From Synchiropus splendidus (Eukaryota > Chordata > Actinopteri > Syngnathiformes > Callionymidae), in NCBI RefSeq assembly GCF_027744825.2, contig NC_071336.1, forward strand, positions 27,374,501 to 27,438,500: 64,000 nucleotides of DNA, given 5' to 3'. Below, one piece after another: positions 40,798-52,638 of the stretch. Both the position numbers and the translations under genes were made by a program. The notes beneath the pieces were generated by a model. The model did no database searches, had not been told where the DNA came from, and worked only from the letters and a program-made list of their open reading frames with translations. Position 1 is the stretch's first letter, and every line of letters begins with the position of its first letter.

Positions 40798-41000
40798 TCA
40801 CCGAGGCTGCTCCACGTCCGCGCCGATCTCGACCACGGAGGAGGATCCCGCCGCGAACTCACCGAGGACAGGCGCGCTCCGAAATAAGCGCGCCTCAACG
40901 GGACTGCCTGACTTTTCACCCTGAAGTCGCGTCGTTTTCTTGGGAGCCTGCGCAGCATCGTGTATAAGCGGAGTAAAACAGTGATATGACAATCACGATT
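40798..41000 (-). promoter_or_regulatory. ahrr: Candidate ahrr CpG-rich promoter and non-coding exon 1
   Basis: This is one of the few clearly CpG-rich stretches left of the anks6 gene. On the minus strand two consensus-like donors of the form CTCG|GTGAG occur, at 40862 (GTGAGTT) and at about 40798 (GTGAGAA), either of which could splice to the acceptor at 39724. A GC-rich (GC)n run lies at 40737-40750. The transcription start is not identifiable from sequence alone. Confidence 0.4.
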
Positions 41001-42272
41001 CAACCACGGTTATTGGAAAACTCGTTGAAATTCCTTTTCTTCGGTCAGAAATTGAATTTCACGGTTATATCTCTGCGTTAAACCACTGAAGGAAGAAGAT
41101 GTGCCTTCAAAATAAGAGCACAACAACTCTTCCACCGGACTGCACTGCTGTGGCCTTTGTAACAGCAATTGTTTATGTAAATGAATGTGTTTAGTTATGA
41201 GACTGTGCGTTTCGACTGTGGTGGAAAATAATCTAGTTCTTCAGGAGGGATCTAATCGTTGAATATTCCGCCCTTTTGGAGCTGGAGGACAACAGAATTG
41301 ACTTTAGTGATGGTGAATGGCAATGCGTCATACATGTAAAACTCAGTTTTACCAGTGATTTTCTACAGAGTGTGTTGCATGTAATTTCAGTTTTTGTAAG
41401 TAGGTAGCATCTCTTCTCTGTTCTAAATAAAGATGTGACTTTCACTGCACTCGTCTGCCACCTAGCTGCCTGGAACGTGTACTGCAGCACATGACTCCGC
41501 CTCCTGTGTTGTCACATTACAGGAGACCGTGTTGGTGGAGGAGCGCGGGAGAAACACGGCCAGCACTGAGAGTTAAGACAAGATAGTTGTAGTTCAGCTC
41601 GGCAACGGAGATGGTGATGACGAATCCTGTCAGTGGAACACACCTGAGAGTGACAAATCCCCTGAGAATGAAAACAATGGAGGAGAAAGCAGGTGACGGA
41701 TGAAGGAGAGGAGCTGATCGGATCGTTGCGTAATCCAGTTATATCAAAGATAGCAGGTGGGTCACGTGGTGCCCGACGTGGCACTTTGACTTCACTAAGT
41801 CTCTCTAATGCTCCAAGAAATGTTTGTGTAACTCCCAGTTTAATCTGGAGCCAGTGGAACCTTCAAAGGGCCTTTTGGCAGCGTGTTGAGTGCAGAGCAC
41901 GTCCCTGTTTAATCACCACTGCTGTGCTGTAATGTGAGAACCAACACACGGTTTGAAAGACAAAAGCGCGGAGCTGCAGGCAGGCAGGAGTGTTTTCACA
42001 GCCTTCGGTATGCAGCGATCCGGAGGCGGCGCTGGAGATCTGTCCACAGGTCGGATCCCGGTGTTCCTCAGGGGTGTGCAGTCATTGTTGTGACAGGTGG
42101 AGGCGGCGAGCTGAGGAGGTCCAAAGGTCCTGTTAACACTGTCAGCGGACATTAAAGCTGGAGGGATGCTTCTGGTATCAATGCAAATCCACCGGCAACA
42201 CCATCCAAGCTGCCTTCCAGATTAGCTCTGGTTTAAAGCTCTGCTGGGGCAGCCCTTCTCACGCAACTCTCT

Positions 42273-42274
<2 letters not shown>

Positions 42275-42327
<53 letters not shown>
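42275..42327. repeat. (GT)n microsatellite
   Basis: About 26 uninterrupted GT units, potentially Z-DNA forming and probably polymorphic. Confidence 0.97.
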
Positions 42328-42330
<3 letters not shown>

Positions 42331-43637
42331 ATTTCCCAATAATGACTGCGAAGCTGAGGGGCGCTCACTGAGAGCCATCTGCCAGGTGCCATCGTGTTGC
42401 TCCCATTGAAGGTGCAGCTCTCCAGCCGGTTCACATCCTGGACTTCTGAGCCAAACGTGCTTTGTCTCGAGACGGAGTGCGCAGTGTGAAACCGCTCTAA
42501 GACGTCAGCGGTGGCATCAGCCAGAGATTTCAGAGGAGCTGTGACATGTCTGATTCTAACAGACACTAATAATGGATGTCACAGTCGAGCCCCCAACACA
42601 TACTCGCTCTGTCCACATGACTTTCACGTAGGTCCTCTCGGAAAACGAGCACCACCTTTAGGGCAGCTAAAAGTTTTTTTGTTTTATACCTTTCGGCCGT
42701 GAGACCCTCAGTTTTAATACACTTGCCACGTGTGGTGGCAGTAGTAGGAAATGATAAAGAAAGTGATGCCACCCTCTCCAACAGTAAAAACTGTACATGA
42801 CAGCACCTGGTGAAGCAGTTTTGAAAATGAATTAGAACATTTTATGGCGATTCTTACACTTTACAAATATCATCTTTGGAGTTTAATAAAAATATATTTT
42901 TTATGTTATTATATTTAGACATGGTTTTATTATATTTATTTTATTCAGAATATTCAGTTTTCCCAATATTTGCATCAAGTGTATTTTTTTATTTAGTGTA
43001 TTTGATGAATGTGACTTGCACCTGGTTCTGCTGCTGCTTGGACTTATCGATGACAAATGAATATCTTTGCGATGATCACATGGTTTCATGACATTTCACA
43101 AGGTTTTGGTTTGTTTACGTGTAAGTAGATGAAATATGGTTGTTCATCACAAATGAAATGAAAAGTAATGAATACTTAAATGCTCATTTGTTCTGGGGAA
43201 GGTGGCATCAAAAAGGTCAAGAAGCCCTGCTCTAGGAAATTAGCTGGTGCCATGACAGAGGTCTGTGACCTCGCGGTGAGCGGCCATGGCTACAGAGGAG
43301 CAACCGACCAAGACAGGAACTCTCAGAGTTACATAGTGGGATCCAGCTGTAGAGTTAGCTGCACCTGAAAACAATACAAGAACCACAAAGTCATATGTTT
43401 GCTGACTACATGGCTTCTGAATCCACCTTTGTTTTCATCACATCGGCACTGCCTCATACCAGTTCAGCTTAGAGATGTGCAGCTGTACATTTATCTATTT
43501 TAGATGAATATGCGGAGAAAGATTTGAACTCTATTGGACCAAGAAGGAGAGATGGCTTGTTGGTACAAAAAAAGGTGTGAAGAACGTGCAACACGATAAA
43601 AATGTGTAAGATAGTTCAGCATTTCTTCATGGTTTCA

Positions 43638-43690
43638 AGGGCGTGTCCCAGCTACACAGGGAGGAAGGCAGTCTGCCAATTCATCATAGG
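43638..43690 (+). repeat. Short dispersed-repeat scrap
   Basis: GGCGTGTCCCAGCTACACAG followed by GGCAGTCTGCCAATTCATCA resembles part of the repeat described at 18038-18155. It is too short for a firm assignment. Confidence 0.35.
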
Positions 43691-44303
43691 TTATATATCA
43701 TTAAAAGAATGTGTTTCATCATAAAATATGGAAGTAAATTAATTCGAGATAAACAGTTGTTCCTCAGTGATGAATACAGGAATAACAATAAAAAGTAAAT
43801 TACAGTTCAGCTCTTATCTTGAATTTAGTTCACTGCAAACAAGGTTTGATTTGTGCACTATCACATGCTGATCTTAAATTTTATTCATAATTTTTATTTA
43901 TTTTGTGCGTCTTGTAGTAACATTCTTTTACTTCTAATACTTAATGGTTTTCTTTTTTAGTTGCACATAAAAACCACACATTCCATTACACACTATGAAA
44001 ATAATCTGATAAATTATGCGATTTTATTTTTTATTAATCTGGTAATAATTTAAAAAATGTATCAAAAAGAATTTTGAAATAAACAGACAACAGAAAAAGC
44101 GGGAAGACAAAGGTTCTAACTTGAAAAGCACTCGGAGAGCGCTGATGCCAAATCATTGCCCTACAGTTGTTTTGTCTAAAAATAAACGCGGCAATGAGCT
44201 CACTCAGACATAAGGTGGCAGTGCTGTTGCAGAGCTCGCTCACACAGCACAGACATAAATGTCGTGGATGGCACTACCTGATCTGGTCCTCCTGCCTCAT
44301 GTG

Positions 44304-44357
44304 GTTTTACCAACTGACGTACACATGCGCTTACCCGTAATCGCCAGTTGGTAAAAC
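44304..44357. repeat. 13-bp perfect inverted repeat, 28-nt spacer
   Basis: GTTTTACCAACTG (44304-44316) and its exact reverse complement CAGTTGGTAAAAC (44345-44357). It could be a structured RNA hairpin or a remnant of a palindromic element; no flanking duplication was recognised. Confidence 0.9.
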
Positions 44358-45581
44358 TTGCAATTTCCGGTTCCAGCACCAGAATTTCCGGCGGACCACA
44401 TTATTCGGATCCAGATCGGAGTTCATCTCCACCAGAATGTAATCGACTGCTCCCAGCAGCATGGTGGACATTTGTTGAAAATTCTAGTAAACTAGTTATA
44501 ATAAATAATCATTATTATAATATTTTAAATGATTATTCCAACATCAACTGCTTAAATCCACTTGAATATTTCCATTTTAGTTGGACAATCTCTCTTTTCT
44601 CTCAGAGCTTCAGTGTAATGAGCAGAACACCATTAAAACCGCTGGGGTTAAAGTACATTTTGGGTAGAATGACGCACATCTGGAGGATCAACAAACCTAC
44701 AAGTGAGAGATTGTGAACTCGCACATTATAATTAAGTTGAATCTACATGAATATGATTCGGTCCTATTTATATTGTGGCTGACAGCGGCGCGCCAATGAA
44801 ACATGCAGCAGTGGATGTTGGCACACACCCTGGGGTCAGTAGGTCAGTGGATAATGAGTTCACACACTGGCTCATCAAAATGAGATCAGTGTTTTCATTA
44901 TACAAATCAAATTCATGCTCCGCTGCCGTGCTCCTTCGGTCGCTCTTTAAAAAGCTGCGTCCATCGGTTTGAGGGAGAAAATTGTGTTTTGGGACTCTGA
45001 GGGGATAATCTTTTGTTGACATTTTGGATTTGGGCAGGTCAGTTTTTGGTCAGAAGCGGGGTCAGATTGAGGCTTCCTCCCGACTGCGCTGGCGCCAAAT
45101 GCTGTAATCTGCCTCAATCTGAGCGTGCGCATCTGTGTCGTGGACGGATGAGGGAGAGGTGCACGGCCGTACGTGAGGGGTGCTGAGCGAGGAGCAGGAA
45201 CATTTTTGTTTTTGTGCAGCAGCCCGGGCCATGGGAACTGCTCAGAGCGAAGTGACTCACTGGTGCGAGGATGAATGTTGATAGTGGAATGAAATTGTGA
45301 AATGAGGCAGCAGCTGTTTGTTTGGACACTTTTGTACGAGCAATATGCAGAGCTGAAGGAGCCTAGTGGTAATTAACAAGTGTTAAAACGGCGATGGATG
45401 CGGACTGTCAGCTGCGCAGAGGAGGAAGAGGAGGAGGAGCCTGAAATAGAACATATAAGAGCCTTTTAAAAGCCCTGAAAAATTCAGTCCTGCAATCCCT
45501 GCTTCTGATTAGAGGGTCAGGCTGCACAAGCTAAGGCACACTTCAGAGCAAAGAACATCACCAAATGCTTTGGGGTTGTGT

Positions 45582-45645
45582 ACCAAACCTGGGGCTTCCG
45601 GGCCATATCTGGTCCACCAAGTCAGTTTAGGTGGCCCACAAAAGC
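45582..45645. repeat. Dispersed 'GGCCC' repeat, copy 2
   Basis: CAAACCTGGGGCTTCCGGGC, then CATATCTGGTCCACCAAGTC and a GTGGCCCACAAA end. Same orientation and block order as 34422-34480, with about 20-25% visible divergence. Confidence 0.6.
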
Positions 45646-47015
45646 TTGAAAGACCTGCAGGTGGCATTGCATGTTGATATTGTGACCTCTGATGATGTTT
45701 GAACTGAGACATTACGAAACATATCTAGAACCCCAAACCAGAAAAAAATGGGTGCAGATTAGTAAGGAATATGTGTGTGTTGGCACGACAAGGATCAAAG
45801 CAGCTCGTGCTTTTGAAACTAGCCTCATGCTAAAATTAGCCTCCAGAACGAACGGGAAACTGCTACTGTTGAGACTCTTATTTCCTGTGAACAAGTGTCA
45901 GTTAGTGACGAGTAAATAACGACTTCAACTGTGACTCAGTGCATGATTGAGTTTGACCTGTTTCAACATCATGCATCATCTTGACAAGTCCAAGTGTGGA
46001 AGCATTAGCTTCAAACTGGCTGCTTTGACCTAAATCTTGTCTTTGGACGGTTGTTTTTGGACGATTATGGAGCAGACTTGGGGGTGAATTATAATAAACA
46101 GGAAGTAATACAGTAGGTTAAAGAGTGGAGGCTCCCACAGAGTGAAGTGAATCACTTGCTTCCTTGGGCTGTGACTTGGAACTCACATTGAATGACGAAC
46201 ATTCAGGAAGGCTTTTGGTGTTCAAACTTTCAAAATGTAATAATAAAAACCGGTTGAAATCGGTGTCTGACAGGCCTGGTGCCGAGGGCGGCACCAGTTT
46301 GATGACACTCTATATGTCATTCCTCTCATTGCTGTCAGCTCAAACACAAGCATGTAAAAGGTGCTCGATTGAAACAGAGATTTAAAGGCCTTTCCTGAGG
46401 GGGTTATCTGAAGGCACCTGTGTTTGTGCACCAAACCACCTGTGATGAAGCTGTCCAGGTTCAGAGAGTTGGTGAATGATGCTGCTGGCTAGCTCCATGC
46501 AACATGTTACTAATGTTTAGGTTTAAACGACAAGTTTAATATGATCATAAGTAAGATGAGATTGAAATACTGTATGTCTCCTTGAAGTCATTGCTCTCAT
46601 GAAGACAATCCATATTAATAACAGAGACAAATAAACATGTTTAACCTGACATACTGCAGCAGGTGTTCTGGACCAAGGCCAACTGGCTATTGATAATAAT
46701 GTTTTTTTTTTTTTCATTTTTCATGTAGCTCCCAAACATATAACATTAACCATTAGATTTTTTCAGTTTGCTTTCAATCTTTTTTTCTCTTCATTTTCTT
46801 TGGCCTCCATGTTCACGTGATTTGACAGTACCTGAATTATTTTTGCTGGCAGGTTGTAGGGACACGTTTTGCACAAATAAACCCCTAACAAATGAAGAAC
46901 ATAAGTGGAGCATTTGAGCTGAAGGTTCTACACTTTTGGACCTGAACCCTAGCATACAATGCTTTGGACAGAGAGAGAACATGGCGGTCATTTAAGGCAT
47001 GCTATTTTCCACATT

Positions 47016-47115
<100 letters not shown>

Positions 47116-48419
47116 GAGATTATATATTTTTTTCCAGATCTAATAATTGTTGAAAATAAATTTAAATCATTTTGTTGTATACTATTTGCAGTATATACAA
47201 GTACAATCAGTTCTTTATGTTATGCCTTTTTTATTTTACAACCCCAGACAAAACCTTGTACTACTCAAGAGAACTCAGTTCTATTTTTTTTTTAAAGAAA
47301 GGTCCAGCTGGGAAGTGACCCAGGTCCAGGTGAACTTGTCATTTCCACGCCTGTATAGTCGTCAGGTATTGAGGTGCGTTGACCACAAAGGCAGCCACAG
47401 AGAAGCTTCCCTCTGGTCTGTGCCGTCAGAGAGACGGTGTTGACACGCGGTGGCACAGACAGGAAAGCTCCCGCTTCACGAGCGATTCTCCTTTCACCAC
47501 AGAGAGGAGCCAGACAAGTTGGCGGAGGACAGAGAGCAGGATTAGTTTGGGATCATATATATTTCAACGTTTTGGTTTCTCATTTTCACTGCCATGCTCC
47601 AACAGAAAAGTGCGTTTCTAATGCTCCTCTGTTTCACTCCGGATTACCACTGGGATCCCGTCAAACGCCGTCATCCCGTTCCAGCTTCTGACAGCAACCG
47701 ACATTATTAGATGTCATTTAATCCAATCCAAACGTTTTGTGAGTGAAAACAATTTGGAGGAAATTGAATGAGTCACTCCATTTGCAGCCTGCGTGCCACT
47801 GCCATGTTAATACGTTCCAAATGCTCCTTCTTTCGTTCTGTTTGTGTCTCCCGCTCCTCAAACGTGGGAGCCGCTGCAGAGCCGCAGCTGAGCGATGCTT
47901 TTCATTAAACGGCACCGCCGTCGCCTGCCTGTCGGCGGCTCGTGATCCAGCTCGACAGCGAGCCTCGAGACATGTCAAGTCGCTTCTTGGGGCAGTAAAA
48001 CATGTTCATCAGCTGATGGGACTCAGAATACAAAACACTTCACTGTTTGAGCTCAAAACAAACTGCTCAACTGATCTATCGTTCAACTACTCTAAATGAC
48101 TTGTATTGTGCGACCACCACTTAGTTGACTTTATAGTTGAAGTACTGGGATACTGGATTGTGCAACTCAAATCTTCATTCATCACCATTCCAGCCGCCGT
48201 CCTCCTGGTGCAACAAAAATAAACTCCAATACAGAAGAGGTGTTTTCCCACTCTGTCATAAAAAGGTTGTTGGTCATGTGGTTTCCCAGTAACTTAAAAA
48301 TGTATTGATAATAACGCCTTGGTGAGCAATGTAATTTATTGGGATGAAGCTTTTCATCGTCGAAACATTTAGATGATGAGTTTTTATATTTTCACATGCT
48401 GTTTAAAACAGTTCTAAGT

Positions 48420-48964
48420 TCAGAATCAGAATCAGATTTATTGACATGGTCAGTGGGGAGCCCACTGACTAGGAAAGTGCCTTGGAATAAAGTGCAACAA
48501 AAAACAAATAAAATAAAATACAATAAAATAAAATAAATAGAATAACATAACAACAAGGCTGTTCACGAATTTAACAGTCTGATGGCTGAGGGGAAGAAGC
48601 TGTTCCTGTGACGGGAGGTTCTGGTCTGGATGGACCGTAGCCTCCTGCCAGAGGGAGGAGGAACAAACAGTCCATGTCCAGGGTGAGAAGGGTCGGCTCT
48701 GATCCGACCTGCAAGTCTCTGGGTCCTAGAGGCATACAGGTCATGAAGAGGTGGCAGGCTGCAACCGATCACCTTCTCAGCAGAACGTACGCTGCGCTGC
48801 AGTCGGCTCTTGTCCCTGGAGGTGGCGCTGTTGTACCAGACGGTGACTGTCTTCTGGGCGGTGAGCTCCAGGTTGTTGTGGCTGCACCAGGACACTAGCC
48901 GCTCCACCTCCCTCCTGTGAGCCGACTCATCTCCATCTGAGATGAGCCCGATGATGATGTTGAT
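48420..48964 (-). mobile_element. L2/CR1-group LINE, 3' end with internal deletion
   Basis: A minus-strand frame of 114 codons (48563-48907, extending open to about 48964) reads I-I-I-G-L-I-S-D-G-D-E-S-A-H-R-R-E-V, then R-L-V-S-W-C-S-H-N-N-L-E-L, then directly T-V-W-Y-N-S, S-A-E-K-V-I-G, D-P-S-H-P-G-H, P-S-G-R-R-L-R-S-I and S-F-F-P-S-A-I-R-L-L-N-S and a stop. These blocks follow the order in L2/CR1/Rex1-type reverse transcriptases, but the segment between N-N-L and W-Y is missing, so the copy has an in-frame internal deletion as well as 5' truncation. The 3' tail ends in CTGATTCTGATTCTG units with an AATAAA. It is a dead but fairly young insertion. Confidence 0.85.
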
Positions 48965-51900
48965 ATTTCATCTACCCTTTAAGTTTATCAGTAAAGTTTT
49001 ATGATTGTTGTTGTTGTTGTTGAAATCTTGATACTATTGTGATTTTAGCTCTCTTAAAAGTTTACTTGTTGAATCTACATATTTGTTTTGACAAAATCAT
49101 TTCCAAATAACTAACTTGTTCAGCTGGGTAAGTAACAAGGTGCTCTTTCTTCTGCAAATGTATGACGAATATATCGCCATATAAAGATGTAAAATTGCCA
49201 CAAAAAAAACTATACTAAAAGTTTAAATAATTTGTTGTGCAGTCTGTTTGCAGTATTAAGCAATTAATGTATCAAAAACATAGAGCAAGAACCAAAAGAA
49301 ACTCCACAAGTCAGCTGCGACAACAAGGGCTACTGTGCTCACTGTTTTTACAGTGGTAGACTGACAGTGCTGTTGTCACCAACAGATCTTCACATCAGTG
49401 TTTCAAACTAGAAGAGCACTTAGAGAGCGCAAACCTCAGCCAAGCAGCGTCAGCCCACCTTCAACTCGATCTCCTGATGTGAAACAATCCATGAAAATAA
49501 CTCCTGAATCCAGACGGTGATCTACATCACTCCCAAAACTGAATCAAAATTTCAACCAAATCTGAGCAAAACTTTTCAAGTTATTTTGAACTGAGACAGA
49601 CAAACCAATGCCATCGTCAAAAAATAAAAAAAATAAAAAATAAAACTCTTCAAAGGTGTATTCTATCTATATAGTAAAAAAAACATGTTCTCAAGACTCA
49701 GGCTTCTCAGTGCTGTACCTCCTGAACAGGTGCACTCAACGTAGCTAAAGCAGTCACTGAACACAGAAAACAAGAGCTTTTTAATGATGCATGACAAGCT
49801 GGTGCGTGGTGCAGGGATGATTCAGTGAGAGGGATGAAGAGGGAGTGCTGTAGCAGCAAGGACACCCAAGTGTTTATCAAGAAGAGTGATATTATTGCTG
49901 CAGTCAGTGACAGTGAGACCACTCTGCTGCTCACTACCTCCCCCACGAAAAACGCCTGGACATTGCTCTTATCAGTCAAGGCCAGGGGAGAATATTTGTG
50001 CATATTTAAAATAATTTAAATAAAAAATAATGTTTTTCTCTTTTGCGACTTTAATACGTAACTCAAAACATAGTAACACTTAATAATAGCCAGATAATGA
50101 AACTGTAATTTATATGGAGACCGTAACACAAGTTTCAGCCATAAACTCAAATAAACCCAGGGCGTTTATAATTGCAGTCTTAAAAGGGTTAAATGGTTAA
50201 CTCAATTATACTCGCGTATTTATATTCCATGTAAGCCGATAAAGCGCACATGTTATTGGTCACGTAAGGATGATAAAACAATCCAGCCTCAGGAAAGAAC
50301 ACGAAAACCGATAGAATTCAAGGAAGAAAACCTGTGACTGTGCGGACCACCACGCCGACCCGCTGCCAACAGGTCTCCAGCTTCTAATTAAAAGTTATAT
50401 AAACACATTATCGGTGTGTTGTGGCTGCGGTAATGGATGAATAAAACTCCTCAGGGTGTCAACAAACACATAACGGAGCTGACGCTTCTGTGGAGAGGAG
50501 CGCAGCAGGGCGCGAGCGCCGCACTCGTTGGAAGAACAGAAGTCGACTGACACCCCGTGGTGAGAGAGCGGCATTGCAAGCTTCATTCAAAAATTTGTTT
50601 TTAATTTAAAACGAGCTATTCCAACTATTCGAAGCGGAGGCTGATGAGGGATGGTTGTGTTCCGTTAACTCTGGATCCTGTTAAATCTCCCCACTTGTTG
50701 TTGAAGGGCTTTCAATGGCATAAAGATGGCGCGTGAGCTCATCGTGCGTGCGTCTGAGGAATCGACTCCCAGACGACGCTGCCACTGATTTTTCTTTGAA
50801 TTAAAGACATCGATCACAAAGGCATCTGGGAATCTGGGCTCCACATGAACAAACCATTCAATACTGGACGGCAAAAGAGAAAAAAAAAGTCAAAACAGAA
50901 CCAGTGGAAACTCTTGCTCAGTGTACTTAGCTAAATTTATTCTGCTCATAAACTAACTCGTGTTGCTGCCATCTCAGAAATACAGCATGTTTTTCAAAAA
51001 TGAAAGCATGTGATGTTAAATAATTAATTGTTTACTGATTCTGTTACAGTAATTACATGTTTACAAAACAACACAGAACATTAAAATTGTCCCTTGGTCT
51101 CCATTTCAGACTTTTGTCATTGCACTCAGGAAGTCTTCAAAGCTACTTTGAAAGTTCATATTCACTTGATCCTGTGCTGTGTTTGATTAAGACATGTTGC
51201 TGGGCGTCTTCATGCTGTCCCAGTTGACGTTTCTCAGCGGAGGAGGAGAAAGTTTTTCTTCCACACAAGGACACACACTTCTGTTGTGGTCAATTCTCAG
51301 TGAAGACTTAGTCTTTTCTTGGAGTTTACAAGGACTTGAAACATCCAAAACATGTCTTTTACTGGAACAACTCATGCGTATCCATGCAGAGGAGCGGACA
51401 TCCCGCCAGGTTCATACGTCGCACACCTCAGCAGAGACTTTACTGATGAGTTCCGCGTCTTTTCCTTCATTAGTCTCTGCATCAAGGCCCAAAAGGTCCA
51501 TTGGAGTTTGCTTAAGTTGGTATGAAGTGACTCCCGGTGACTCGTCTTGGTTACCTCTTGGTGGTGCGAACCTGGTGTCTCATCCAGTTGGTTGGTGCTG
51601 ACACAGTAGGGACAAAAAGTTAAGATGTGTTTCAAAGTAACAAGTATATTTCACCGAACATAGATGTAAGTAGAAACACATTAAGTGTCAACATCAATAC
51701 CGTTGTGGATGTAATATTATGTCCTATAATGTAATGCAACGTTTCTCTTATAACGACTATTTAGTCCAAATTTGACATCCAGATTATGATTCTTTACTTC
51801 TGCGTTTTTTTAAATTAAAGAACAACATAGACCACTTGTTTGGTTGTTAAGGATTTTATGTGACCCCTCTTTTTTAGTTGGACAAATAATTGCCTTCTGT

Positions 51901-52059
51901 ATTCTAACGTATTCAGTTCTTGGTGGAGCCTTTACATAACAACAAGAATTTGATAGTTATAGTTTCTTCTGGAGCACACAGCAGATAAATAAATATGTAT
52001 GTCATTTATGTATTATTAACCAAAATCTGCATCTTTTTTTACGTGACTGGATCCACTGA
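48965..52059. other. Intergenic stretch without recognised genes
   Basis: No supported exon. A (GTT)n run ends at 49023. Minus-strand frames at 51187-51640 are open but share no recognisable family and contradict each other in frame. Poly-A-rich patches occur near 49620-49680. Confidence 0.55.
49007..49023. repeat. (GTT)n microsatellite
   Basis: About five to six TTG units close to the 5' side of the LINE fragment. Confidence 0.85.
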
Positions 52060-52385
52060 GGGAGGCAAAGAAGAGGGTGCAGACAGGGTGAAAGAGGTGC
52101 AGATTACCAAGATGGTTGCTTTCTGAAAGAAGGGTAGCAGCTGAAGTGAAGGGGAAGCTAGAGAGGAACATCCTGTGGAGAAGTTTGGAGACAAAGCTGG
52201 ACGGCTAGTTTACACATACAACAAGTGTAGCTTGAGATGAAGACACCAAAAGAACCAACGGATGAGAGGAATGAGGACATGAAGAAGACAGGTGTGTCCA
52301 AGAAGGATGATGCTGTAGAGAGGTTGAGGTGGAGGGCGACCTGCAGTGGAAACCTCTGAAGGGAAATTAGCTGGAAGAAGAAGAT
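52060..52385 (+). mobile_element. Non-LTR retrotransposon 3' end, degraded
   Basis: Plus-strand text such as GTGAAGGGGAAGCTAGAGAG, GAGGACATGAAGAAGACAGG, AGAGGTTGAGGTGGAGGGCG and CTGGAAGAAGAAGATG follows, with about 20-30% change, the 3' end of a very common teleost LINE ('...gaggacatgaag...ggttagatggaggc...gaagaagaaga'). No open frame is left. It ends about 250 bp from the anks6 stop codon, so it may lie in the anks6 3' UTR or just beyond it, in antisense. Confidence 0.55.
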
Positions 52386-52638
52386 GCAGCTTTGCAGAAA
52401 ACACTTTGCCTTGGCTCAAGTATTCCCACAACATACCAAAACTGAGGTCAGCTTAGAACATTCTGGTCCGGACAGACTCATTTCCTGTCACTGCTGGTTG
52501 CCGTGCATGTTTGGAGTCAGCAGATCGAAGAGTCTGCTTCGTATTAACGTATCAGCTCTGGGTACAGGTCACGATGGGATGGATGACCCAAAACTGCTGA
52601 GGCGCTGCATTATTTCTGACTGCATTACTACGTCTCAG

